In this document: positions 41,927 through 50,118 of the stretch, one piece after another | How positions within the stretch are numbered: position 1 is the first letter of the stretch | Layout of the letters: each line of letters opens with the position of its first letter | DNA from: Mesorhizobium sp. | GTDB taxonomy: Bacteria; Pseudomonadota; Alphaproteobacteria; Rhizobiales; Rhizobiaceae | Reading direction: 5' to 3' | NCBI RefSeq assembly: GCF_004963255.1 | Contig: NZ_SUGA01000036.1 | Location: 1-58,185 of the forward strand | DNA length: 58,185 nucleotides | Translations under genes and position numbers: made by a program | Notes under the pieces: model-generated | What the model saw: the letters and a program-made list of their open reading frames with translations, nothing else | What the model was told of the DNA's origin: nothing | Database searches by the model: none

Positions 41927-42421
41927 ATGGCTCTTTACGAACATGTGTTTCTTGCCCGGCAGGACCTGTCGCAGCAGCAGGTTGACGCGCTTGTCGAACA
42001 GTACAAGGGCGTCATCACCGCGAATGGCGGCTCGGTCGGCCGGATCGAGAACTGGGGACTGAAGTCCCTCACCTACCGGGTCAAGAAGAACCGGAAGGCT
42101 TACTACACGCTGATGGACATCACCTGCCCGCCGGCCGCGCTCAACGAGATGGAGCGCCAGATGGGCCTGTCGGAAGACGTCCTTCGCTTCCTCACCGTCA
42201 AGGTCGAGGCGCATGAGGAAGGCGCTTCGGCGATGATGCAGAAGCGCGAAGAGCGCTCCGAGCGCGGCGGCTTCGGCGACCGTGACCGTGGCGATCGTGG
42301 CCCGCGCTCCTTCGGCGACCGCGACCGCGGCGACCGTGGTCCGCGTTCGTTCGGCGACCGTGACGGCGGCGACCGTGGTCCGCGCCGTCCGCGCGAAAGC
42401 TCTGAAGGAGGTGCAGAATAA
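41927..42421 (+). CDS. rpsF: 30S ribosomal protein bS6
   Basis: 164 aa. The first about 95 residues are a normal S6 fold (MALYEHVFLARQDLSQQQVD, GLKSLTYRVKKNRKAYY). The rest is an unusual basic/acidic tail with three 13-residue repeats FGDRDRGDRGPRS (residues 116-154). S6 binds S18 on the platform of the 30S subunit. The stop overlaps the rpsR start by one base (TAATG). The ATG at 41927 is at the family N-terminus. Confidence 0.97.
   Translation: MALYEHVFLARQDLSQQQVDALVEQYKGVITANGGSVGRIENWGLKSLTYRVKKNRKAYYTLMDITCPPAALNEMERQMGLSEDVLRFLTVKVEAHEEGASAMMQKREERSERGGFGDRDRGDRGPRSFGDRDRGDRGPRSFGDRDGGDRGPRRPRESSEGGAE
42272..42388 (+). repeat. Three tandem 39-bp repeats inside rpsF
   Basis: Three 39-bp units, each coding for FGDRDRGDRGPRS with small changes in the last unit (G for R, R for S). 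They make the charged C-terminal tail of bS6. Confidence 0.9.
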
Positions 42422-42669
42422 TGGTCGACATCAACCAGATCCCGACCCGGCGCCCGTTCCATCGCCGCCGCAAGACCTGCCCGTTCTCCGGCGCCAACGC
42501 TCCGAAGATCGACTACAAGGACGTGCGTCTGCTGCAGCGCTACATTTCCGAGCGCGGCAAGATCGTGCCCTCGCGCATCACCGCTGTCAGCCAGAAGAAG
42601 CAGCGCGAGCTCGCCAAGGCGATCAAGCGCGCCCGCTTCCTCGGCCTGCTGCCCTACGTGGTTCGCTAA
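42421..42669 (+). CDS. rpsR: 30S ribosomal protein bS18
   Basis: 82 aa. RRPFHRRRKTCPFSG, then IDYKDVRLLQRYISERGKI and ITAVSQKKQRELAKAIKRAR, are textbook bS18. It forms the heterodimer with bS6. The ATG overlaps the rpsF stop by one base and has a GGAGG ribosome site inside the rpsF end, so translation is coupled. A strong terminator follows at once. Confidence 0.97.
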   Translation: MVDINQIPTRRPFHRRRKTCPFSGANAPKIDYKDVRLLQRYISERGKIVPSRITAVSQKKQRELAKAIKRARFLGLLPYVVR

Positions 42670-42676
42670 GATTTCC

Positions 42677-42706
42677 GAAGCGGGCGGCTTGCCGCCCGCT
42701 TCTTTC
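42677..42706 (+). terminator. Rho-independent terminator after rpsR
   Basis: GAAGCGGGCGG and CCGCCCGCTTC form a perfect 11-bp stem with a short CTTG-type loop, followed by TTTC. It would end the rpsF-rpsR transcript and make rplI dependent on its own promoter or on read-through. Confidence 0.8.
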
Positions 42707-42885
42707 ACCCACGGCGACGGGCGCCGCTGGGTCTCGATCAAAATCCCGAGTTGGGGCCAATTGCCTCTAACTGCCCAGACAGGCAGGACAGCGACGAAAG
42801 CGGCAACGCCGCGCCAAGCTTCCTGACCTGTTCCAATTCATTCAGCGTCGATCGTTGATCGACGCACAGACGAAGGAACGAAACC

Positions 42886-43470
42886 ATGGAAGTCATTCTC
42901 CTCGAGCGCATTTCCCGCCTCGGCCAGATGGGCGAGACCGTGAAGGTCAAGGACGGGTTCGCCCGCAATTTCCTTTTGCCGCAGGGCAAGGCGCTGCGCG
43001 CCAACGAAGCCAACAAGAAGAAGTTCGAGGGCCAGCGCGCCCAGCTAGAAGCCCGCAACCTGGAGCGCAAGTCTGAAGCTTCCAAGATTGCCGAGACGCT
43101 CGACGGCAAGAGCTTCATCGTCGTGCGCTCGGCCGGCGAGACCGGCCAGCTCTACGGCTCGGTGTCGACCCGCGACATCGCGGAGCTGCTGACCGCCGAA
43201 GGCTTCACCGTCAACCGCAACCAGATCGAGCTCAACCAGCCGATCAAGACCATCGGCCTCTCCAACGTGGCGATCGCGCTGCATCCGGAAGTCGAGGTCA
43301 CCGTGACGCTCAACGTCGCCCGTTCGGCCGACGAGGCGGAGCGCCAGGCCAAGGGCGAGACGCTGACCACCGCCGAAGCCATCTATGGCGAGGACATCAA
43401 CGACAACGCCCGGCCGGAGAATTTCTTCGACCCGAACGCCGAATTCGAAGGCGGCGAAGAGAACGCCTGA
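42886..43470 (+). CDS. rplI: 50S ribosomal protein bL9
   Basis: 194 aa. MEVILLERISRLGQMGETVKV and FARNFLLPQGKALRAN are the conserved N-domain; a long helix links it to the C-domain. The last about 45 residues are an acidic extension common in alphaproteobacteria and absent from E. coli L9 (149 aa). It is 216 bp downstream of rpsR behind a terminator. AAGGAACG precedes the ATG, and a strong terminator follows. Confidence 0.96.
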   Translation: MEVILLERISRLGQMGETVKVKDGFARNFLLPQGKALRANEANKKKFEGQRAQLEARNLERKSEASKIAETLDGKSFIVVRSAGETGQLYGSVSTRDIAELLTAEGFTVNRNQIELNQPIKTIGLSNVAIALHPEVEVTVTLNVARSADEAERQAKGETLTTAEAIYGEDINDNARPENFFDPNAEFEGGEENA

Positions 43471-43528
43471 TCACTGCATTTCCGAAGCGTCGCTTCGGCT
43501 CGCAGACGTCCAGGATTTCTGGACCAAC

Positions 43529-43556
43529 GCCCGGGTCTCAGACCCGGGCTTTTTTG
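43529..43556 (+). terminator. Rho-independent terminator after rplI
   Basis: GCCCGGGTCT and AGACCCGGGC form a perfect 10-bp stem with a 1-3-nt loop, followed by a run of six T. It is the clearest terminator in the window. Confidence 0.9.
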
Positions 43557-43700
43557 TGCCAAAAGGAACTTTTCGACACCCCATATCTTGTGCACATTAC
43601 AGCGTAGCGCGTCGATTGGACGCGGGCGATGCGCTGTGGCATCTTCGCTTAGGCATTCCAGTCTGATTACCGGGTGATCCGACTGAGGGGACATTTGGTC

Positions 43701-44996
43701 ATGAACATCCTGTTGAAACACGTTCTCGAACGCCTGGTGCGGGTCGGCGACCTCAAGGTGACCGGGCCGAAGGGCACGACGCACAAGTTCGGCGACGGCA
43801 GCGGCGAGCCGGTGCATATCCACATCAAGACCTCGCATGCCGAGCGCGCCATCACCTTCGATCCGATGCTTGCGGTGCCCGAGGCCTACATGGACGGCGA
43901 GCTTGACGTGCTGGAGGGCGGCGTTCTCGGGCTGATGCGCATCGCGTTCCAGAACATGGGCTCGAGCGGCATCGACGTGTCCTGGTCGAAGGCGATCGAG
44001 GGCCTGCGCCATGCCTTCCGCCGGCTGCAGCAGATCAACACCGCCGCGCGCTCGCGCCGCAACGTGCAGCGCCACTACGACCTGTCGGGCGAGCTCTACA
44101 AGCTGTTCCTCGACGAGGACATGCAGTATTCCTGCGCCTATTTCGAGCAGCCCGACATGACGCTGGATGAAGCGCAGCTTGCCAAGAAGCGCCATATCGC
44201 CGCCAAGCTGCGGCTCAAGGCTGGCCAGACGGTGCTCGACATCGGCTCCGGCTGGGGCGGGCTCGGCCTCTATCTCGCCAAGATCTTCGACGTGGACGTG
44301 CAGGGCGTCACGCTGTCCATCGAGCAGCATGGCGTTGCCACCGACCGCGCGCATGCGCAAGGCCTGCAGGACCGCGTGCATTTCGAGCTCAAGGACTATC
44401 GGCACATCAACGAGCGCTTCGACCGCATCGTCTCGGTCGGCATGTTCGAGCATGTCGGCGTCAACCATTACCGAACCTTCTTCGACAAGACCGCGACGCT
44501 GCTTAAGCCGGACGGCGTGATGCTGCTCCACACGATCGGCCGTTCCGGCGTGCCGTGGGCGACCAGCGCCTTCGTCCGCAAATACATTTTCCCGGGCGGG
44601 TACATCCCGGCGATGTCGGAGGTGATGCCGGCCATCGAGAAGTCTGGCCTGGTGGTGACGGACATAGAAATCCTGCGGCTGCACTATGCCGACACGCTGA
44701 AGCACTGGGGCGCCCGCTTCGCCGCCAACCGCGACAAAGCCAAGGCGATCTATGACGAGCGCTTCTGTCGGATGTGGGAATTCTATCTCGCCGCCTCGGA
44801 GGCCGCTTTCCGCTGGCAGGACCTGGTGATCTTCCAGTTCCAGCTCGCCAAGAAGAACGACACGCTGCCGGTGACCCGCGACTACATCGCCAAGTGCGAG
44901 AAAGCGTTGGAGCTGCGCGACCACGGCCATCCGGAGCCGGAAGCGCCTGCCGCCCAGCCGGCCAAGCCGACGCGCAGGCGCAAGGCGGTGGAGTAG
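43701..44996 (+). CDS. cfa: Cyclopropane-fatty-acyl-phospholipid synthase
   Basis: 431 aa. Uses S-adenosylmethionine to add a methylene bridge to unsaturated phospholipid chains. The N-terminal lipid-binding part (to about 120) is followed by the methyltransferase: QRHYDLSGELYKLFLDEDMQYSCAYF, LDIGSGWGGLGLYLA (SAM motif), and RIVSVGMFEHVGVNHY, with the bicarbonate/catalytic cysteine-containing region of the family. The C-terminal 25 residues are a Pro/Lys tail. The ATG at 43701 has GAGGGG upstream; the frame extends 9 codons more. A hairpin terminator follows. Confidence 0.94.
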   Translation: MNILLKHVLERLVRVGDLKVTGPKGTTHKFGDGSGEPVHIHIKTSHAERAITFDPMLAVPEAYMDGELDVLEGGVLGLMRIAFQNMGSSGIDVSWSKAIEGLRHAFRRLQQINTAARSRRNVQRHYDLSGELYKLFLDEDMQYSCAYFEQPDMTLDEAQLAKKRHIAAKLRLKAGQTVLDIGSGWGGLGLYLAKIFDVDVQGVTLSIEQHGVATDRAHAQGLQDRVHFELKDYRHINERFDRIVSVGMFEHVGVNHYRTFFDKTATLLKPDGVMLLHTIGRSGVPWATSAFVRKYIFPGGYIPAMSEVMPAIEKSGLVVTDIEILRLHYADTLKHWGARFAANRDKAKAIYDERFCRMWEFYLAASEAAFRWQDLVIFQFQLAKKNDTLPVTRDYIAKCEKALELRDHGHPEPEAPAAQPAKPTRRRKAVE

Positions 44997-45030
44997 ACGC
45001 GCATTGCCGCTTGCCATTGCGGGCTAAGCC

Positions 45031-45066
45031 CATGAAAAAGGTCTCGTTCGCGAGACCTTTTTCATG
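45031..45066 (+). terminator. Perfect 36-nt palindrome: cfa terminator containing the ynfA start codon
   Basis: CATGAAAAAGGTCTCG pairs perfectly over 16 bp with CGAGACCTTTTTCATG around a TTCG loop. The GC core followed by TTTTT is a standard bidirectional terminator. The last three bases of the element are the ATG of the ynfA-like gene, so initiation would have to occur at the foot of the hairpin. Confidence 0.85.
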
Positions 45067-45387
45067 ACTTATCTCATCTATATCGCCGCAGCGCTTGCCG
45101 AGATCGCCGGCTGCTTCTCGTTCTGGGCGTGGTGGCGGCTGGAGAAATCGCCGCTGTGGCTTCTCCCCGGCCTCGTCTCGCTGGCGCTGTTCGCTTTCCT
45201 GCTGTCGCTGGTCGACACCAACGCGGCTGGCCGCGCCTATGCCGCCTATGGCGGCTTCTACATTGCGGCTTCACTCGGCTGGCTGTGGCTGGTCGAAGGC
45301 GTGCGTCCCGACCGCTGGGACCTGGCGGGGGCAGCGCTCTGCATCGTCGGCGCCTCCGTCATCTTGCTTGCGCCGCGCGAGATTTGA
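45064..45387 (+). CDS. YnfA/UPF0060 family small membrane protein
   Basis: 107 aa, four hydrophobic helices. MTYLIYIAAALAEIAGCFSF, GRAYAAYGGFYIAASLGWLW and the G-V-x-P-D-x-W-D segment are the UPF0060 pattern. Members resemble SMR multidrug transporters in size and topology; a substrate is not established for this one. The ATG lies at the end of a 16-bp hairpin with a terminator-type T run and has no ribosome site in front, although the conserved N-terminus leaves no later start. The next gene begins 3 bp after its stop. Confidence 0.9.
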   Translation: MTYLIYIAAALAEIAGCFSFWAWWRLEKSPLWLLPGLVSLALFAFLLSLVDTNAAGRAYAAYGGFYIAASLGWLWLVEGVRPDRWDLAGAALCIVGASVILLAPREI

Positions 45388-45390
45388 GCG

Positions 45391-46356
45391 ATGGAGCTTC
45401 CTGCCCAGCTGCGCCAAGGCGTCGACAGCCTGCTCGAGAAGGTGCCGCTGCCGGCGCTGAAGCAGGCGGCAAGGACGCTGTCCGAACGCTACCGCGCGGA
45501 GCTGCGCGACGGCCGCCTGCATATGGGCGAGGAGATGGCGGTCAAGGCCTATCTGGCGACGCGGCTGCCGGCCACCTATGCCGCGGTGCGCGCCAGCCTC
45601 GAGGCGCTCGCCGATGCGCGACCGGATTTCCAACCCAAGACCTTGCTCGACATCGGCGCCGGGCCTGGCACGATGCTTTGGGCCACGACAGACGCTTGGC
45701 CGGAGCTGGAACAGGCGGTTCTGGTCGAGGCAAGCGCAGCGGTACGCAAGGTCGGGCAGTCGCTTGCAGCCGGCACAATCGCCACCCGCACCGACTGGGT
45801 CGCCGGCGATGCCACCATCGATCTCGACGGCCTCAAGGCCGCCCACCTCGTCAGCATCGCCTATGTACTCGATGAGGTCGCGCCGGCCTCGTTGCCGAAG
45901 CTCGTCGACCGCCTCTGGCAGCTGACCGCCGACACGCTGCTCGTCGTCGAGCCCGGCACGCCCGCCGGCTGGCAGCGCATCCTTGCCGCGCGGCAGCAAC
46001 TGATTGCCGCCGGCGCGCATATGCTGGCGCCGTGTCCCCACGCGGCGCCCTGCCCGCTCGCGCCGCCCGACTGGTGCCATTTCTCGCGCCGGGTCGCGCG
46101 TTCGCGCATGCATCGCCTGGTCAAGGAAGCCGACGTGCCGTGGGAGGACGAGAAGTTCATCTATCTTGCCGCCTCCCGGCAGCCCGCGCCGGCGCGCCCG
46201 GCGCGGGTGCTGGCGCCGCCGAAGGGCGGTTCCGGCAAGGTGGTGCTGAAACTCTGCCAGCCGGACGGCAGCGCGAGCGAACAGCTGTTCAGCAAGCGCG
46301 ACGGCGATGCCTTCAAGGCGGCGCGTCGGGTGGACTGGGGCGAAACGCTCGGATAA
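45391..46356 (+). CDS. Rsm22-like small ribosomal subunit methyltransferase-family protein
   Basis: 321 aa. TLLDIGAGPGTMLWAT is the SAM-binding motif. Downstream, CPHAAPCPLAPPDWCHFSRR and the RSRMHRLVK helix make the cysteine pattern (three cysteines here, with others nearby) that binds a [4Fe-4S] cluster in the mitochondrial Rsm22/METTL17 group. A role in small-subunit rRNA maturation is inferred from the family. It starts 3 bp after the ynfA stop and probably shares its transcript. No target site can be assigned. Confidence 0.87.
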   Translation: MELPAQLRQGVDSLLEKVPLPALKQAARTLSERYRAELRDGRLHMGEEMAVKAYLATRLPATYAAVRASLEALADARPDFQPKTLLDIGAGPGTMLWATTDAWPELEQAVLVEASAAVRKVGQSLAAGTIATRTDWVAGDATIDLDGLKAAHLVSIAYVLDEVAPASLPKLVDRLWQLTADTLLVVEPGTPAGWQRILAARQQLIAAGAHMLAPCPHAAPCPLAPPDWCHFSRRVARSRMHRLVKEADVPWEDEKFIYLAASRQPAPARPARVLAPPKGGSGKVVLKLCQPDGSASEQLFSKRDGDAFKAARRVDWGETLG

Positions 46357-46553
46357 AATCTTCTTGTTTTGTTCTCGTTTGAGCGGCTATCTTCCGCCCC
46401 TTCGATTCGAGTCAATGACGATTCTTTCCACGAGAAAATTTTGGCTGTGAATCGCGAGTATCAAGGCCGGTTCGAAACTCAGTGTTGCATATAAGTCAGC
46501 ACCGGCTTGTCCAGTTCTGATATCGAGGAAGCGGGATCGGAATCGGGGATATC

Positions 46554-48044
46554 ATGGCAGAAGCAGCGCGCAAACTGGGCGTCGCGGAGCAACCGCTCTA
46601 TCGCGAGGCACCGAACAACATTGAGGCCGAGCAGGCGTTGCTCGGCGCCATTCTCGTCAACAACGACGCCTTCTACCGGGTCTCGGATTTCCTCAAGCCG
46701 GCGCATTTCTACGAGCCGCTGCATCGCCGCATCTTCGAGGTGGCGTCCGAGCTGATCCGCATGGGCAAGATCGCGACGCCGATCACGCTCAAGACCTTCC
46801 TGCCGGCCGACGAGAAGGTCGGCGACATGACGGTGGCGCAATATGTCGTGCGGCTTGCCGTCGAAGCCGTCACCGTCGTCAACGCCACCGACTATGGCCG
46901 CGCCATCTACGACCTTGCCACGCGCCGCGCGCTGATCACCGTCGGCGAGGACATGGTCAACATCGCCTATGACGCGCCGGTCGACATGTCGCCGTCAGAG
47001 CAGATCGAGGACGCCGAGCGGCGGCTGTTCGAGCTCGCCGAAACCGGCCGCTATGATGGCGGCTTCGAGAGCTTCAACGACGCGGTCAAGACCGCCGTCG
47101 ACATGGCCAATGCCGCCTATATGCGCGACGGCCATCTCTCCGGCATCTCGACCGGCCTGCGCGACCTCGACCGCCGCATGGGCGGCCTGCAGCCTTCCGA
47201 CTTGATCGTGCTCGCCGGACGCCCGGGCATGGGCAAGACCTCCTTGGCCACCAACATCGCCTTCAACATCGCCGAGGCCTATGTCCCGGCGCAGCAGGCC
47301 GACGGCACGTTCAAAGCCGCCAATGGCGGCGTCGTCGGCTTCTTCTCGCTCGAAATGTCGTCGGAGCAGCTTGCCACCCGCATCATCTCCGAGCAGACCG
47401 AGATCTCGTCGTCAAAAATCCGACGCGGCGAGATCACCGAGATGGATTTCGAAAAGCTGGTCGCCTGCTCGCAGACGATGCAGAAGATCCCGCTGTTCAT
47501 CGACCAGACCGGCGGCATCTCGATCGCGCAGCTTTCCGCCCGGGCGCGGCGCCTGAAGCGCCAGCGCGGCCTCGACCTCATCGTCATCGACTATATCCAG
47601 CTTATGCAGGGATCGAGCGCCCGCGCGTCGCAGAACCGCGTGCAGGAAATCACCGAGATCACCACGGGCTTGAAGGCTTTGGCCAAGGAGCTCGGCGTGC
47701 CGATCATCGCGCTGTCGCAGCTCTCTCGCCAGGTCGAAAGCCGCGACGACAAGCGCCCGCAGCTCTCGGACCTTCGCGAATCCGGCTCGATCGAGCAGGA
47801 CGCCGACGTGGTGCTGTTCGTCTATCGCGAGGAATATTATCTGAAGAACCGCGAGCCGAAGCTCGGCACCGAGGAATACGTCAAGTGGGAAAACGAGATG
47901 AACGAGGCGCGCGGCAAGGCCGAGTGCATCGTCGCCAAGCAGCGCCACGGACCGACCGGCACCGTCAGCCTCGCCTTCCACGGCGAATTCACGCGGTTCT
48001 CCGACCTTGCGGAAGAGCACCATCTGCCGGAGAGGTTTGAGTGA
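46554..48044 (+). CDS. dnaB: Replicative DNA helicase DnaB
   Basis: 496 aa. The N-terminal collar domain (NNIEAEQALLGAILVNN) is followed by the RecA-fold helicase: Walker A in LAGRPGMGKTSLA, the Walker B/H3 segment DLIVIDYIQLM, and SQLSRQVESRDDKRPQLSDL with the arginine finger. It unwinds DNA at replication forks as a hexamer. It sits in the rpsF-rpsR-rplI-dnaB-radA-cvpA-purF neighbourhood but is separated from rplI by the cfa, ynfA and rsm22 genes. No intein. Confidence 0.97.
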   Translation: MAEAARKLGVAEQPLYREAPNNIEAEQALLGAILVNNDAFYRVSDFLKPAHFYEPLHRRIFEVASELIRMGKIATPITLKTFLPADEKVGDMTVAQYVVRLAVEAVTVVNATDYGRAIYDLATRRALITVGEDMVNIAYDAPVDMSPSEQIEDAERRLFELAETGRYDGGFESFNDAVKTAVDMANAAYMRDGHLSGISTGLRDLDRRMGGLQPSDLIVLAGRPGMGKTSLATNIAFNIAEAYVPAQQADGTFKAANGGVVGFFSLEMSSEQLATRIISEQTEISSSKIRRGEITEMDFEKLVACSQTMQKIPLFIDQTGGISIAQLSARARRLKRQRGLDLIVIDYIQLMQGSSARASQNRVQEITEITTGLKALAKELGVPIIALSQLSRQVESRDDKRPQLSDLRESGSIEQDADVVLFVYREEYYLKNREPKLGTEEYVKWENEMNEARGKAECIVAKQRHGPTGTVSLAFHGEFTRFSDLAEEHHLPERFE

Positions 48045-48067
48045 TCTCTCAATTTGGGAGTAGCTGA

Positions 48068-48673
48068 TTGGATTTCAGCGACATCTATCAGCGGATGAAG
48101 TTCGAAGAATACGAAATCTCCGAGGAAGAACGGACACAACTGACCAGTTATTTGAGATCTCCTGGGTCAATTTCTAGCGCGAAATCTCACGCCGGATTGC
48201 TAGTTTTTTGCTATTCGAGCGAGCCGGCGCGCGAGAACGTTGAGTTAGTCAGGAAATTCCTTGCCAAAGATGTTGAGGACTACTCACGAAGCGCAGCGGT
48301 GACTGGTCTTTATCGGATCTGGAAGCTGGGAACGACCTCCGATATCGACGATCTTCTCGGCCTTGTAGCACTTTGGCCAGAAGATTCTCGGTACTCCACC
48401 TCTATTTCCGCGATCGGATGCGCATTCCTTCTCATGCATCGCCTTCAGCACCGTCGTCTCTCTCTGGCGCTCGGGCAATTGTTGGAGACGCTGCACGAAG
48501 AACTCAGACGAGATAACGAATTGGCAGTCGGCCTCTTCATTCATGCCTGTTGGTCCGCGTATGACAATTGGGCTCAGGTCAACCGACAGCGCCGCATCCA
48601 TTTCGATACGATCGAAGAGGCGTTGCCGATCTATTGGGATCGCCAGAAATACCTCTTGGAACCAATAAACTGA
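48068..48673 (+). CDS. Unknown protein inserted between dnaB and radA, translationally coupled to radA
   Basis: 201 aa, predicted mostly helical with short repeated helix pairs that suggest a HEAT-like array (ELVRKFLAKDVEDYSRSAAV, then a similar spacing later). I do not recognise a family. Base composition is clearly less GC-rich than dnaB or radA, which indicates recent acquisition. The start is TTG at 48068 with GGGAG upstream. Its TGA stop shares a base with the radA ATG. Resemblance to immunity-type helical proteins is only impressionistic. Confidence 0.7.
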   Translation: MDFSDIYQRMKFEEYEISEEERTQLTSYLRSPGSISSAKSHAGLLVFCYSSEPARENVELVRKFLAKDVEDYSRSAAVTGLYRIWKLGTTSDIDDLLGLVALWPEDSRYSTSISAIGCAFLLMHRLQHRRLSLALGQLLETLHEELRRDNELAVGLFIHACWSAYDNWAQVNRQRRIHFDTIEEALPIYWDRQKYLLEPIN

Positions 48674-50076
48674 TGGCCAAATCGCGCGTTCAGTTCATCT
48701 GCCAGAATTGCGGCTCGGTGCATCAGCGCTGGGCCGGCAAATGCGACGCCTGCGGCGAGTGGAACACGCTGGTCGAGGAAGGCACCGCCGGCGGCATCGG
48801 ATCGGGGCCGGCCAACACGCGCAACGCGCGAAAAGGCCGCGCCGTGGTGCTGACCAGTCTCGCCGGCGACATCGAGGATGCGCCGCGCATCGTGTCGGGC
48901 ATTGGCGAGCTCGACCGCGCCACCGGCGGCGGCTTCGTGCGCGGCTCGGCGCTGCTGGTTGGCGGCGACCCGGGCATCGGCAAGTCGACGCTTTTGACGC
49001 AAGCCGCCGCCGCGCTCGCCTCGAAGGGCCACCGCATCGTCTATGTCTCGGGCGAGGAGGCCGTCGCGCAGATCAGGCTGCGCGCCCAGCGGCTCGGCGT
49101 CGCCTCGACGCCGGTCGAGCTTGCCGCCGAAACCAATGTCGAGGATATCCTCGCCACCATCGCCGACGGCAAGCGGCCGGACCTCGTCATCCTCGATTCC
49201 ATCCAGACGCTGTGGACGGATCTTGCCGATTCGGCGCCGGGAACCGTCACCCAGGTGCGCGCCGCCGCTCAAGCGATGATCCGCTACGCGAAATCCACGG
49301 GTGCTGCGATCGTGCTCGTCGGCCATGTCACCAAGGAAGGCCAGATCGCTGGCCCTCGCGTCGTCGAGCACATGGTCGACGGCGTGCTCTATTTCGAGGG
49401 CGAAGGCAACCATCACTTCCGCATCCTGCGCACGGTGAAGAACCGTTTCGGGCCGACCGACGAGATCGGCGTCTTCGAAATGTCCGACAAGGGCCTGCGC
49501 GAGGTCTCCAATCCGTCCGAGCTTTTCCTCGGCGAACGCCACGCGAAATCACCGGGCGCCGCGGTTTTCGCAGGCATGGAGGGCACGCGGCCGGTGCTGG
49601 TCGAGATCCAGGCGCTGGTCGCTCCCTCCTCGCTCGGCACGCCGCGCCGCGCCGTCGTCGGCTGGGACGGAGCGCGGCTGTCGATGGTGCTCGCCGTGCT
49701 CGAGGCGCATTGCGGCGTGCGCTTCGGCCAGCACGACGTCTATCTCAACGTCGCCGGCGGGTACCGGATCTCGGAGCCGGCGGCCGATCTGGCGGTGGCC
49801 GCGGCATTGGTTTCGTCGCTCACCGGTCTTGCCCTTCCCGCCGATTGCGTCTATTTCGGCGAAATCAGCCTATCGGGCGCCGTGAGGCCGGTTGCGCATG
49901 CGCAGCAACGCCTCAAGGAAGCCGAAAAGCTGGGCTTTGGAAGCGCGGTGCTGCCGCTCGGCAGCGAGGAAGTTGCCGGGGGGATCGGGGCCGGCGCGTT
50001 CCAGCCCACCGAGCTTGCCGACCTTGTGGCGCGTATAGCCGGCTCACGGCGCAGCCGTGCCGACGACGATGAGTGA
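48673..50076 (+). CDS. radA: DNA repair protein RadA (Sms)
   Basis: 467 aa. A C4 zinc finger (FICQNCG ... CDACGEWNT), a RecA-like ATPase with Walker A GGDPGIGKST and the K-N-R-F-G motif (VKNRFGPTDEIGVFEM), and a Lon-like C-terminal domain are all present. RadA promotes branch migration in recombination repair. The ATG at 48673 lies at the zinc-finger N-terminus; the longer frame upstream is inside the preceding gene. cvpA follows 42 bp later. Confidence 0.97.
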   Translation: MAKSRVQFICQNCGSVHQRWAGKCDACGEWNTLVEEGTAGGIGSGPANTRNARKGRAVVLTSLAGDIEDAPRIVSGIGELDRATGGGFVRGSALLVGGDPGIGKSTLLTQAAAALASKGHRIVYVSGEEAVAQIRLRAQRLGVASTPVELAAETNVEDILATIADGKRPDLVILDSIQTLWTDLADSAPGTVTQVRAAAQAMIRYAKSTGAAIVLVGHVTKEGQIAGPRVVEHMVDGVLYFEGEGNHHFRILRTVKNRFGPTDEIGVFEMSDKGLREVSNPSELFLGERHAKSPGAAVFAGMEGTRPVLVEIQALVAPSSLGTPRRAVVGWDGARLSMVLAVLEAHCGVRFGQHDVYLNVAGGYRISEPAADLAVAAALVSSLTGLALPADCVYFGEISLSGAVRPVAHAQQRLKEAEKLGFGSAVLPLGSEEVAGGIGAGAFQPTELADLVARIAGSRRSRADDDE

Positions 50077-50118
50077 CGCGGCTCGTCGGGCCGTTAGACA
50101 GGAAGTGGGGCGAGGACC

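Noticed and set aside
43383..45017. A 544-codon reverse open frame opposite cfa
   Set aside because: Shadow of cfa and rplI with no family features and two strong terminators inside it.
46465..46485. GGTTCGAAAC resembling a tRNA T-loop
   Set aside because: No acceptor, D or anticodon arms can be folded around it.
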